From Vesta saturnalis (lineage: Eukaryota > Arthropoda > Insecta > Coleoptera > Lampyridae): DNA of 64,000 nucleotides. The stretch is from NCBI GenBank assembly GCA_036346205.1, contig JARFJB010002195.1, positions 496,001 to 560,000 of the forward strand. Reading direction: 5' to 3'. Positions 1 through 11,134 of this stretch are shown here, in pieces (within the stretch, counting starts at the first letter, position 1; the number at the start of each line of letters is the position of its first letter). Both the position numbers and the translations under genes were made by a program. The notes under the pieces were generated by a model that searched no databases, was not told the DNA's origin, and was given only the letters and a program-made list of their open reading frames with translations.

Positions 1-40
1 GGAACATACATGTTATAACACATTTTTTTTAGTTTTTTAG

Positions 41-527
41 TTAAATTGTCGATAATGGACTTTGGACTTTTGGACATTTGATTTCAATTACCCTTACGAT
101 TATGCCATTAGTTTTTACAACCCCATCAGAACTACAAGCTAAATGAGGATAATTCTTATTGACATATAGACCAACTTGTAAAAACTGTTCATTTGGTTGA
201 TTACAATCAGCTATGTATTCGTCTCTTGCTTTCACTTCATTTACTTGACCATACCTAATTGCTGGGACACATAATTTTGGTGTTAGCTGCCACAGATTCC
301 TTTTTAAGTAATTGCTTTTTGCTGAAGAAGTCATCAGTGAGGCAGTAGTCTTCGTATTGAAAGATGTAATAAAATAACTTCGCCAAGTATACCAACCAAT
401 GGAATGTTGAATTTCAGCACCTTTAATAGCAAATACATTATTCTTATGTTTTGCCATCAATTCATGCATGTTTTTTTTAAAGATTAACACTTGTTCAATA
501 AGAATGTTTATACTGTCCTGTTCCATT
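41..527 (-). pseudogene. YqaJ-type exonuclease domain (C-terminal part of ISL2EU-type ORF2), interrupted
   Basis: The 161-residue reading frame has the layout of the YqaJ/lambda-exonuclease-like domain used by the second protein of ISL2EU (IS4EU) transposons. It holds an N-terminal helix with W-Y-T-W-R and T-A-S-L-M, then R-Y-G-x-x-N-E-x-x-A-R, then a core of S-S-D-G-V followed by V-I-E-I-K-C-P. The last two are the metal-binding D and E-x-K of the nuclease fold. It probably processes DNA ends during transposition; that role is inferred from the family. The Met at 526 is not the natural start. The protein continues from 2862-3860 on the same strand, and the join is broken by piggyBac-1. The stop at 41-43 just after the catalytic core may be a splice boundary or decay, and the rest lies beyond position 1. 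The fold call is fairly sure, the element name moderately so. Confidence 0.7.
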
Positions 528-531
528 TTAA

Positions 532-2857
532 CCCAGATGTTACTACCGTCCTTTTAAAAGGCAGCGCATTTTTTCCACCATTTTAGTTAACGCAACCCAT
601 TGTTGATATGTGGCGCTAGTTGCAAGATGTCAAAGAGTCAGTATTAAACACTTCCTACCATTTTGTGTGTGCACGTGTTACTGTTTGTGTGAAATATAGC
701 TATTTTTACTGTTTTTTCTGAAGCGGAATGGATCAGTATGATTGGAGGCGAGTTTAATTATAAACAATATAATTTTCAAAGGTTAAGTTCAGAAATACTG
801 TTAATAAGGGCTCTGTTCTTGCATGTTTTAAACTTATACAATTCTTATATTGTTTAAATGATACGAAAATTATAAAATCATTTTGTTCTTTTAAAAGGAC
901 AGTAGTAACTTATACTATCAAATCATATATGTTTATAGGAGACCTCTGAAATTGCACGAACTTTTAGAGGAACTTGAAACAGATGACATACCAACCTCTC
1001 CGGGTGGAATAGTCATTTTCCCCACTGAAAATGCGAATGATGACGTAACAGATTGCGACTCGGGTGAGGAAGATTTTGCCACTATAGACAACTTACCAGG
1101 AAGTCAGTTGAGAAATAATGTGGAACTGATTTTTGATAATGCCTCTGACTCGACAGAGACTCCTTTAAATTTGCAACAAGAAAATTTGAGTGACGATATG
1201 TCCTCGGAATTCCTTCTACCCCATCAACAAGTGTCCCCTGTTGTAGAAAAAGTAAAAGCTGCACAGTGGATAGAAGGTGATCTCTACCAACATCCTATTT
1301 CTGTTTACTGGAAAAATCAATTTGGACCGAAGCCAAATCATTCGCCAATGGAAATCTTCAATTTGTTTTTTGATGAAGACGTTATCAACATTACTCAGTA
1401 TACTAACATTTATGCTGGACAAAGAAATTTGATAAATGATATTACGACGAATGAAGTTAGGTGTTTTATAGGCATACTTGTTTTGAGTGGATACGCCATT
1501 ATGCCAAAAAGGTACAAGTATTGGGAAAATCGTAACGACTCTCATAACCCCATAGTGTCAGATGCTTTATCTAGCTATAGATTTTCCCATATAATGAGAG
1601 TATTACATGTTTGTAATAATCAGTCGTTAGACAATTCTGATAAATTTGCAAAAATGCGGCCACTGTTTGGCGTCCTAAATAAAAAATTTATGGAATTTTC
1701 TCTACTCGAACAACAACACATTGTAGATGAGGCCATGGTACCTTACTTTGCAGACACCCCACGAAACAATTTATTCGGGGTGAGCCAATACGATGGGGCT
1801 ATAAACTATGGGTAGGGGCACTTAGTCTAGACTATATTGTTTGGTTAACTCCGTATCAAGGTGGTTCGAGCCAACTACCTGAGAAATATAAGAATCTAGG
1901 GCTTGGTGCATTGGTGGTTCTGTCGTACGCTGATAAGTTGAAGGAAGTATGGCCACAAAGACGGTTCCACCTAATCTTTGACAACTTTTTTACTTCAGTT
2001 CATTTACTGAACGAGCTCAAACTCAGAGGCGTTTTTGGTACAGGAACGATAAGAGATAACCATACCATAAAATGGCCTCTGACAAATTCCCTCAGTATGA
2101 AAAAATTGGACAGGGGTAAATACGAGTACCGACTTGATAGAGGTAAAGGAGCTGTGATTTGTCGCTGGAACGACAATAGTGTCGTTACTATCGCATCTAA
2201 CTTTGTTTCGGTAATGCCACAACACTCCGCGAAGAGATTTTCTCAAAAAGAGAAGAAGCACATACAAGTTCCACAACCAAACATAATAAAAGTGTATAAT
2301 CATTTCATGGGCGGCGTAGACCGCAGCGATCAAAACATAAGTTTATATCACGTGTCAATAAGAGGTAAAAAATGGTATCTTCCTCTATTTGCTCATTGTG
2401 TGGAGACATGGCCGTACAAAATGCTTGGCAAATTCATAAAGCTGAAGAAGGAAAACTTGACCAACTCGAATTTAGAAGGTCAATTGCATGCAACATTCTG
2501 GAAACTTTCAAAAAGAATACCAAATGTGGACCCACCAGACGCAATGCAAATATAGTAGCAAATTCGCGTTATGACGGAATAAATCACGTGATAATTTATC
2601 AAGAGAAGCAATCTCGATGTGGACACTGTCATAAAAAAGTTCAGTTTTTATGTGAAAAGTGCAAAATTCCTCACTAATCACAATAAAATATTTACTTGAA
2701 ACAGGTAGCCTATCTTACTACTGTCCTTTTAAAAGAACATACCATATCTTGATATATGTAAAAACAATTTTTTTTTTGATATTTTGTGTTTCTATGTATA
2801 CTAGTTTATACAATTTAGTTTAAAATAGAGACATCGAAAGTTTCAGTAACATCTGGG
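532..2857 (+). mobile_element. piggyBac-1, complete element with TTAA duplication
   Basis: TTAA at 528-531 and 2858-2861 flank perfect 13-bp terminal repeats CCCAGATGTTACT (532-544; inverted at 2845-2857). Inside lies a second motif, GTTACTAC(C/T)GTCCTTTT, at 539-556, inverted at about 893-909, and again at about 2715-2731. This is the terminal-plus-subterminal repeat design typical of piggyBac. The element sits in the YqaJ gene. Removing it with one TTAA joins codons for D-F to K-M-E-Q in frame. About 2.3 kb, a usual piggyBac length. Confidence 0.88.
940..2677 (+). pseudogene. piggyBac-1 transposase (DDE_Tnp_1_7), frameshifted
   Basis: An acidic N-terminus (from about 950) leads into the catalytic domain. 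The first Asp is in D-E-A-M-V-P-Y (about 1736), the second in F-D-N-F-F-T-S (about 1978), the third in N-H-F-M-G-G-V-D-R-S-D-Q (about 2300-2335). The C-terminus is a cysteine-rich finger C-G-H-C ... C-E-K-C (about 2617-2665). A one-base shift near 1750 and another near 2405 split the frame, so no full protein can be read as assembled. A consensus-like acceptor (tttatag) precedes the first coding segment at 939, so the start Met may lie on an upstream exon; I did not identify it. It would cut and paste at TTAA if intact. Confidence 0.85.
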
Positions 2858-2861
2858 TTAA

Positions 2862-3860
2862 AGTCATTGCATTGTAATTTGAATAAAGTTTCAAACATTG
2901 ATTCTTGATTTTCTTTCTGCAGGTCACAAATAAAATTATTTAAATTGACATTTCTAATGTACTCTTTGGGTCTAGTATCAAATGATGCTCTCCGCATTGG
3001 TTCGAACCTCACTTTTCCATACTTTTTTACAGCTATAGGTCCTGGTTTTTTAAGTTTAGCACCTAAACCCCACTGTCTTAGCTTGCTAGTGCATGGAGAA
3101 TAGCAAGTGAGCACTTACGTGGCTGAATTTACCCAACGCTGATTGCTTACGTTCACAGGTACCACTGATAACAGTCCCTGATAGTTGATTTAACTTTACC
3201 ATTACAGAATATGATTTTTTTTTTATTAAAAGATGCAAAACACCTGGCTTTTAAGTAATATGATTTCCTATCACTGCTATCAAACACATCATGTAGGTGG
3301 TCACTGCTTACAAATTTACTGCCACGTCTGAAAGGCTTTTCAGTTATTCCTGCATTATCACAGACGTCATAATCTTCATTTTCAAAAAGACACCCTACAA
3401 GGAATGTATAGATATGGTCCTTGTTGAAATATTGAGGAATATCACGGGATGAAAAACGTGTTCATAAAAGTGGCTCCTCAGTTGCAGTAGTTGACGTAGA
3501 TGCAGTTACAATGAGATTTCGTTTTATGTCGTACCATTTGCCTCCATCAATGGCTAATGAAATATCGTGATCTCGTGCTGCCTTTATACAATTAATGACA
3601 CTATAAATAAACAAAATTTAATTTCACATATGAATACTAAATTTTTTACTAACCGTTGCACTAATTCGGCCTTACTTCCAGTTTTCTTTAATGCTCGACA
3701 TTCTAACCATCTTTACAATTCGAAGTTAGAGTGATCCTCAATATTTGCACCTGGCCGTAAAAGAGTACCTGGAATGTCCTCTGGCTGCAATGATATAGAT
3801 GGTTGGTCCACTAAGAAAGTAACACACTTAGTAAGTAATGAGAAGCAAATCAGTTATCTA
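2862..3860 (-). pseudogene. N-terminal SAP-like and SWIM zinc-finger part of the YqaJ protein
   Basis: Reading the minus strand from about 3860: a segment with P-x-D-I-P-G-T-L-L-R-P-G, then a SAP-like DNA-binding motif (R-W-L-E-C-R-A-L-K-K-T-G-S-K-A-E-L-V at about 3730-3660). Next comes an I-D-G-G-K-W-Y-x-I-K segment (about 3600-3470) and a stretch ending in the degraded SWIM zinc-finger region (about 3200-3070; S-G-T-V-I-S-G-T-C-E-R). Last is P-C-T-S-K-x-R-Q-W and a linker running into the YqaJ core at 527. Several stops and frame changes (about 3735, 3460, 3190) break it. Domain order SAP, SWIM, YqaJ is what I know for ISL2EU ORF2. Natural exon boundaries are not certain. Confidence 0.6.
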
Positions 3861-4325
3861 AATACTTACTTATACACCAAGGGTTGTAAACAATTGAGTC
3901 TTGAAAAAGACTGTTTCCTTAAAGGCAGGGTGATTAACAAAAAGGAAGAAAGAAAAGGTAAATGAACGTAGCTGATAGAAGTAGGTAATGCAATGTGAAA
4001 AAAAAGCACGGAAATAATGATTATGTAAACAAAAAGATTAATACAAAACGACGGAATAACTAATAAGGTACAAAAAACAAGGGTAACAGAGCGCGAATAA
4101 AAAAAGGTTAGGTTAGAACAATAAAAGCGGATGGCCAATATATGGTGATATTTTACGTTTGTGTGGCCATCCTGCTAAATTGAGACACAACTAGGGTAGA
4201 ACTTTTGTCTCTCTCATTTAAATAACAAACTTTAATGGAAACCGTCTATTAATCCTAATCAACAAACACTAAGTAACTTAGGTAAACATTCACTACAGAT
4301 TTTTTTAAACATTTAAATCGAAGTT
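3861..4325. other. No gene recognised
   Basis: AT-rich sequence between the ISL2EU remnant and hAT-1. Short frames on both strands have no recognisable motif. It may contain the unidentified ends of either neighbour. Confidence 0.5.
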
Positions 4326-4329
4326 AATC

Positions 4330-5494
4330 TTGATACTTTTTATAGGTGTAGTTACTGTCAAGGCGGTATCAACTGAAATGAAGGAATTGGAATTAAAATT
4401 AGCAGTCTATACTTCTATGCACTTATCAATTAGAGGTATCCATCACCTTACAGATTTGATAAATAATATTGGAGGAATCAAAAAGAAGATTCAACTTCAT
4501 CGAACTAAATCTTCGGCTTTCATTAAGAATGTAATTTCGCCATCACTAGTGTCGGACGTTAGTGATATCTGTGTGTCTCCGTTCTTTATCATCATTGATG
4601 AATCAACCGATGTATCAGTGAACAAATATATGGCAATTTGCATTAGATATTTCAGTTACAATACAGACGTTATGCGAACAGAATATGTTAGTAGTATAGT
4701 AGTATAGTAGATTAGACTATCAGAAAATAATAGGATTAGGTACAGATGGTGCTAACAATATGGTTGGTGAATTTAATTCTTTATATTCTTTACTTAAAAA
4801 TGATATACCTGCACTACAGTTTGTTAGGTGTGTATGTCATTCGATTCACCTTTGCAGTGCAAATGCCATCGAACGATTTCCTGCACATTTAGACTTTTTA
4901 ATGAGAGAGAGTTTATAACTGGTTTACTCACAGTTCATTAAGAAAAATAAATTATGAAGCTATTTACAATTTGATAAATGATGGAGGCAAACCATTGAAA
5001 TTAAATCAACCATCAAAAACAAGATGGTTGTCTAGATATGAGTGTATTGAAAAAAGATTAAATCAGTGGTTGGAGCTTAAAACTCACTTTCAAATATCTA
5101 GCATTGAAGAATCCAATTTGTTGATTCAAAGTACAAATGCTGATGTAGAGATTGTATATGAAAATTTAAAATCTGTTATTATTTCTGTATGCTGCAGAAT
5201 TCGTAATCCACAGTATCAAAATTATTGTAATGAAAAGAACTGGAGCTTTAAAATTAACATTAGATAATGACTTGTGTTATCTAAAGATAACACAAGTGAG
5301 ATAAATTTTGGTTATATGTTTAAAAAATAACAAATTAAATGCGTTGGGTAATAAAATATCTGCTGATGAAATCTTAAGTATAAAATAAAGACGTTTTAAT
5401 TCTATGAAATGTTTGGCAAAACAATTAACCAAAAGACTACCACAAAATATGACAGTATTGGAAAAATTGAAGTACTTTTCATCAAAATTATGCT
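4330..5494 (+). pseudogene. hAT-1 transposase, N-terminal and central part
   Basis: Reads A-V-Y-T-S-M-H-L-S, then H-R-T-K-S-S-A-F-I-K-N-V-I, then F-I-I-I-D-E-S-T-D-V-S (first catalytic Asp, about 4600). After a break follow L-G-T-D-G-A-N-N-M-V-G (second Asp region, about 4737) and C-V-C-H-S-I-H-L-C, then T-R-W-L-S-R-Y-E (about 5020). These are the landmarks of hAT transposases of the type that starts with a zinc-finger region; that N-terminal finger is not seen here. Stops near 4705, 4915, 5265 and 5385 show decay. The ORF runs cleanly into the Harbinger at 5495 and resumes at 8432. Confidence 0.8.
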
Positions 5495-5893
5495 TAAGAG
5501 CCGTTTTACATACAGCATTTTTATGTTGATCTTTATTGTTTTATAATGATCACAATAAAGATGTTGCGTGTCAAACGACGAAGTTGGTATGATTTTGATG
5601 AAAATCTTTATAGCAATAAAGATTTAGAACTCGTTCTATATCTTTGATCATTCTGTTGAGAATCGACGCTAATCGATGCGCAGTCGATTAATAATTGTTA
5701 ATTAAAAATGGTGGTTATACTGGTTATTCTAAAAATTCCCTAGATTTGTTTGTTGTGTTGTTTAAACTTAAAAGCACATTCGAGTATTCATTTGATTGTT
5801 GAAAATAAAACTTCATACAATTGCGGTATATTGGTGTAAATAATTGTTGTAATAGAATAATAAATGTCGTGGTCTCGATAGGTAGTTTCACTG

Positions 5894-6800
5894 TTGATTG
5901 CGGAATATCGCAAATGGTCAAATTTATATAAAACAAAGTCTCCAAATTACAAAAATAGGAATTTAAGGAAGGTAGCCCTAGATCAGATCACAACTGCCAT
6001 ACAAACCGTCAAAGCAAATGTTCAGGTTCAAGATATTATAAATAAATTTAATGCTCTAAAACAAAACGCAGCGAGAGAGTTGAAAAGAAACAAAGAATCT
6101 CAAAAAAGTGGAGCTGGCACAGATGATGTAAGTTTAAGGTAATCTTTATAATGCTGCATAATAAGCACATGTTCCAGGTGTACATGCCCACATTATGTTA
6201 TCTTGATGATATTATGTACTGCTTCGACAGTAACGAGGTACGATTATCGGTGGACATACTAGATAATGAAGAAATTGGTTGTACACAATCGGAACTATCA
6301 GAAGTAGTAGCTTAATGTTTATTATTAATGTAATAAATTAGCATTATATATTTTTAAGGGTAATTATGAGGAGTATATATCCGATAAGGCCTACAGCAAT
6401 GGTAGTGATTCGCCTGTTATCGAAGAGTATTACGTTGACGAAGATGGTACACTAAATGCAGTAACCGAGACACGGAACGTAGATTCGTCTGCAAAGGCTA
6501 TTTATTACACCCTCTACAAAAACAAAAAAGAGAGGGCGAACTGTAAATACCAGTGCAGAAGATGGTGTTTTAAAACAAATGTCGACAGCTTTGCAAGCAG
6601 TATCTGATCACATGCAGATACCTAACAAACCAGTTACTTCGAGAACACCATTGTTAGAAGAACTGAAGTCGTTTGGAGACTGTATAACTGCAAAACTGGC
6701 CCGCATCGAAAATTACGAAATTCAGCTAGAGGCTGAAATGCAGATTCACAAAATTGTGAATGATGCTTTGTTAAAATATTTAAAAGAATGTAATAAATAA
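5894..6800 (+). pseudogene. Harbinger MADF/Myb-like accessory DNA-binding protein
   Basis: The first exon (5894-6142) contains a MADF-like core: L-Y-K-T-K-S-P-N-Y-K-N-R-N-L-R, then I-x-x-K-F-N-A-L-K-Q. A further exon follows an acceptor at about 6177 and reads Y-M-P-T-L-C-Y-L-D-D. Acidic spacer sequence follows (about 6360-6500), and a last part (6579-6800) is predicted helical with L-E-A-E-M-Q-I. In Harbinger elements this protein binds the termini and carries the transposase to the nucleus. Frames differ between segments; some are explained by introns, some may be indels. Opposite orientation to the transposase is normal. Confidence 0.72.
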
Positions 6801-6885
6801 TACATTATAATCTTAATATGTAATCAATATAATATACCTACAGTTCATGTTAAATTTAAGGACTACTGCAATTTACAAGTTGTGT

Positions 6886-8145
6886 TCATTTTAATACACT
6901 TGACCAATTACCACTTCTAATAGCGTCTTCTTGCCAATCAACTGCCCCTTCATCTGAATTAAAGTAATCTTTAAATTTATTCCTAATAAAAGGGGCTCTA
7001 TTTGCAGATTTATTGCCACTCTGAGGTTGATGTAATTTTTCAAAATTAAGAGCTTCTGAAGAAGTAGTTTGGTACTTGTGCGATTCCATATTTTCATATC
7101 CCTGTTCACATAAAAAATTATGTAAAGTTACACATGCGAGTGTAATAATTTCGACTTTATCAGGAGAAAGCTTTATTTCATGCAGCAGTACACGAAATCT
7201 ATTGGCAAGAATACCGAAGGAACTTTCTACCATTCTTCTGCCCCGAGACAATCTGTAATTAAATATTCTTTCGCTATGGGATAAATTACGCATTGGGTAT
7301 GGTTTCATAACATTCTCCAAAAGTCGGAATGCATCAGCCGCCAATATTACAAAAGGTATATTGATGGTTTGCCCTGGCAAAGGCCTGGCGTGAGATTTAG
7401 AGTACCATTTTTCAAAGAACTTGATAAAAGTGAAGCTTCAAAAACTCCACCATCGCTTACTCTTCCATTGATTCCAACACTCACATAGATAAAACGATAG
7501 TTTGGATCTACAAGTGCTAACAAAACCAAACTATGGCTACCTTTATAATTATAATAATAGGAGCTAGATGACGTAGAAGCTCGGAATTTTATATGGCGGC
7601 CATCCAATGCTCCAATACAATTTGGAAATTGCCATTTCTGGGCAAACTCATCTGCTATCTGAAGCCATTGTTCTGTAGATCGTGGCACTTTTAAATATCT
7701 GTCTTTATGCGTTGTATAAATAGTCTGACACACTTCAGGTACAAAGAGTGAAATTGTACTTTCATGCACTATAGTTGCATACATTAATGACCGATACGTT
7801 TCCCCTGTGGCAAGAAATCTAAGAGTAATTTCTAACTTAGTAGATACAATCCCTCATGAAGGTATTGGTTTTTGATATTACACCTTCAACTGTTTTCAAA
7901 AGAAGTTTAAATGTGTTATTATCCATTCTTAGAAAATTTTTATACGATGTTGCATCTTCCACTTTTAACTCTTGGTTTAATAAATTTAGAACAGTTTTTC
8001 CCTCATTTCGTCTCCCAATCCATTCCTTTGCCCAAACCGATCTTTTTTTCTTCATAAAATGTTGCTTTTTTCTCTTACGTATAATTAAAGCAGTACTACC
8101 AATTATAAGCAGTGATAATAAGAAAATGGTACTATTTTCATCCAT
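6886..8145 (-). pseudogene. Harbinger transposase (DDE_Tnp_4)
   Basis: On minus, the N-terminal segment (8145-7837) holds W-A-K-E-W-I-G-R-R-N-E-G, the usual start of PIF transposases. The catalytic part reads G-A-L-D-G-R-H-I-K (first Asp, about 7605), V-D-P-N-Y-R-F-I-Y and S-D-G-G-V-F (second Asp region), then R-G-R-R-M-V-E-S-S-F-G-I-L (Glu, about 7230). Frames shift near 7850 and 7375, so it is broken as assembled. The first 20 residues look hydrophobic, which is odd for a nuclear enzyme and may be an artefact of the chosen start. Confidence 0.87.
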
Positions 8146-8431
8146 ATTTGTTTAATTAGAACAGCACAAGCACAACCTATATTTTAATAAACACAATTTA
8201 TGTAACCTTACTACGCTGCTCCTTGATTTTACCGCTTTTTAAGTATACATAACCTAACTTTACAAACTACGATTATATATACGCATGCGTATATCAATAA
8301 TGATTCTGATTTTGATCGTAATGTGTAAAACAAAACATTTATTCAAGCAACAATTTTTCACGAAAATTAAGATAACAATAAAAATTTGAATTAAAATCAA
8401 GTTAAAAATGCTGTGTGTAAAACGGCTCTAA

Positions 8432-8705
8432 GTCAATTAAGGCCGGAATTTCAAGAATTGCCAATGGAACTTGAAACGCATGAAAGTATTGATAATTTGA
8501 AATGTCAGTGGGAAAATTTGTTAAGTATTGATTGGAGTATCTCTTTTAGCGATAAAGTTATTCCAAACGACACAGTTAAGTTTTGGACTTGTGTGCTACA
8601 GTTTGAAAATGCTATTAAGCAGAAGTACTTTAAAGAATTGGCGGAGTATGTTTTAAGTATGTTACTACTGCCTGTAAGTAATGCTGTAATAGAACGTACT
8701 TTTCC
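8432..8705 (+). pseudogene. hAT-1 transposase, middle C-terminal part
   Basis: Continuation of the 4330-5494 frame. After removal of the Harbinger and one TAA, L-C-L joins S-Q-L-R-P-E-F in frame. The segment runs to N-A-V-I-E-R-T-F, which is the start of the hAT C-terminal dimerisation motif, and is then cut by piggyBac-2. Confidence 0.82.
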
Positions 8706-8709
8706 TTAA

Positions 8710-10873
8710 CCCGTCGTTGCTCGCGCTATGAGCGCCACGCTCACATTATTTAGTTTTGTCGTGTATTTCACTTATTTACAATTGGTCGACCTTGAGCTGT
8801 TAGGAATGCCTTGTACACACTTTTAGAGGGTGGGAATGAGTAACATCGTTGAAGTTATTACAACTGTTTGCATTTCTAATTAGTTGCTAAACGTTAGTGC
8901 ATCAGGTGTGAGCGCGCTGCTCACAGTGCGAGTGACGGCGTTATAGCTGTGGTTATAGTTTAAAATTGGTTAATTTTATAAGTTTTGTATTATTTTTAAA
9001 ACTTTCAGTGTTGTGTTATATATCGCGTGTGGGATTCGTAGCTGCTTCTAAATTGTGCAATGAATTCGTTTCAATAAAAACAGTTGTTGCAGTGGTTTGG
9101 TGAAGAGGCGGAAGCAGATATTTTGGAATCAAGTGACAGTGAAGAATGTGAAAATGATTTTGAAACTAATTACGACGTAAGTGATATGGAAATTTCAGCT
9201 TCGTCAGATGAGGATAATTGTTCTAATCCTATGAGTGCTAATTATCCTACCCCAACTTATTCGGGTAAGTGAAACGGTCATTTTATACAACGCTCAATGA
9301 AAATTCGCGTATTATGTTATATATAGGTAGAGAAGGTACAGTATCGAATGCACATAGTAGCAAAAAGTCGACAAAAACGTTAGATAGAAATATTGTAAAA
9401 ATCCGTCCTTGTACAAAAGGTCTTGCAAAACAAGCTAAATCCATTTTGGACTGCTGGCATCTGTTTTTTACTGAACAAATAATAGAAAAAATCGTATTAT
9501 GCACCAATAATTTGATAAAAATACGCAATAATTTTTCAAGGCCACGGGATGTAGGTGATACTAACCCAGACGAAATCAAAGCATTCTTCGGTTTATTGTA
9601 TTTATCAGGAAGATTGAAGGTTTCTCATATAAATTTAAATGATTTGTGGGACGTCAACGGTACTGGACCACAACTATTTAGAAATGTTATGTCTAAAATA
9701 GGATTTCAACTTTTGATAAAAGCTTTGAGATTTGATGATATCCGTGATAGAGAGGTGTGGAAAAAGGTAGGCAAGCTGGCCGCAATTAGAGATATTTTTG
9801 AATTATTTGTTGAAAGGTGTATAGCAAACTACGAAATAGGTTGTTATTCTACAATAGATGAAATGCTAGAATCTTTTAGGGGAAAATGCAGTTTTCGGCA
9901 ATATATACCTAGCAAGCCTGCCAAGTATGGCATAAAGATTTACTCACTTACCGATGCTCAGAACTGGCACACCCTAAATATAGAAGTTTACGTTGGGAAA
10001 GAACCAGACGGCTTGTTTCAAACTGATAACAGTCCGTAGCGCTTGTAAAAAGGTTAGTACGACTTATTGCTAACACAGATAGAAACGTCTTCTATGACAA
10101 TTTTTTTACCTCTGTTCCATAGCAATAGATATCGTAAAAAAATTTAAGACAACATTAGTTAGAACACATCGGAAAAACAAACGCGAAATTCCTACTTTAT
10201 TTACCGCTACGAAAAGCAGACCTATAACCACTTACAATATTCTTTTCCCTAATGAACATAGCAGGAGTAAATGCCCAAATCATTTATTTCGAAAATACCA
10301 AGACAAAAATTACAAGACGACATTTTTTAAAATCCCTGGGAATTAAACTAGTAGAACCTTTCCAGCTCAAAAGGCTTGAAAAATCAAAACTAAAACCATT
10401 GTTGCGAATGCAAATTGAAAAACAATTTGGAATTGAAAAAAAAATAGATCTTTCGGACTCACCATCAAGCTCAAGAGTTAAATGTGCGGTTTGTCCTAAA
10501 AGAAAAAATAGGAAAACGATTGTAAAATGCAACAGAAGTAACTGTTTAGTTCCCATATGTGGAGAACACACAAAAACTTTATGTTCAAAATGTTGGAACG
10601 AAGAACAAGAAGATTCGGACTAGAATTTCTATTTTTTATGCAGTAATACTAACACTAATTTTAATACTAGTTATTACCAATATATTCTATTATAAATTAT
10701 AAATAATATCTTAATACTAATTAAATTACCTTTGTACTTTTCTTTTTCATAAATATAAAAAATGTTTAGCTAAAACAACTTTTATTCACAATAGTAGTAA
10801 TAATAAATTAATGTGAGCGCAGCGCTCACGTGCGAGTAATCGTGATAAAATAAGGTGCGCGAGTAACGACGGT
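8710..10873 (+). mobile_element. piggyBac-2, complete element with TTAA duplication
   Basis: TTAA at 8706-8709 and 10874-10877. The left end CCCGTCGTTGCTCGCGC matches the inverted right end, with the outermost base and one internal base changed. Subterminal inverted motifs of the form GTGAGCGC...GCTCAC next to GTGCGAGT occur at about 8907-8937 and 10812-10838. Inserted in the E-R-T-F motif of hAT-1. Confidence 0.9.
9084..10623 (+). pseudogene. piggyBac-2 transposase, broken
   Basis: Acidic N-terminus (E-S-S-D-S-E-E-C-E-N-D) at 9084-9272. The catalytic domain in another frame (9269-10039) has S-T-I-D-E-M-L-E-S-F-R-G (first Asp, about 9855). After a stop, Y-D-N-F-F-T-S (second Asp, about 10097) is followed by an apparent internal deletion and by T-H-R-K-N-K-R-E-I-P. 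The third-Asp region (N-x-x-M-G-G-V-D) is not found. The tail at 10252-10623 has N-I-A-G-V-N-A-Q and R-R-H-F-L-K-S-L-G, then a cysteine finger C-A-V-C-P ... C-S-K-C. The missing third Asp means this copy is dead regardless of frameshifts. Confidence 0.85.
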
Positions 10874-10877
10874 TTAA

Positions 10878-11113
10878 TGAACGTGATAAAAACAAAAGCT
10901 AGAAACAAAATTAATTTTGCAATGTTAGATGCAATTTTGCGCATACACTCATATTATTATAATAAGGAAATGTGCTGCAAAAATTTTGTTGCCACACAAG
11001 ACATGTTAAACTTATTTACATCACATTGTATTCATTTAAAAAACGAAGCTCAAGGTACATCACTTGCAACTGAATTGGATGATGTGTTGGAGGTTGTTGA
11101 TAGTAACCTATAG
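10878..11113 (+). pseudogene. hAT-1 transposase, extreme C-terminus
   Basis: Starts M-N-V-I-K-T-K-A-R-N-K, the sequence expected straight after the E-R-x-F-S motif of the hAT dimerisation domain, so it is the far side of the piggyBac-2 insertion. With one TTAA retained the frame is off by one base (four T before CC where five would be in frame). This points to a single-T loss in the older hAT copy. Confidence 0.78.
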
Positions 11114-11134
11114 TAAGGTATAAAATGTAAGGCA

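Larger units (their letters stand above)
5498..8428. mobile_element. PIF/Harbinger DNA transposon with TAA duplication
   Basis: Terminal inverted repeats GAGCCGTTTTACATACAGCA (from 5498) and its near-complement ending at 8428 (mismatch at one or two positions) are flanked by TAA at 5495-5497 and 8429-8431. Three-base TWA duplications are the rule for PIF/Harbinger. It encodes the two expected proteins in convergent orientation: a MADF/Myb-like protein on plus and the transposase on minus. It is inserted in hAT-1. Confidence 0.9.

Noticed and set aside
3774..3965. 63-codon plus-strand ORF
   Set aside because: Antisense to the SAP-containing YqaJ exon, no own motif.
7856..8155. Plus-strand ORF over the Harbinger transposase N-terminus
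   Set aside because: Antisense shadow of the transposase; only the minus frame has PIF motifs.
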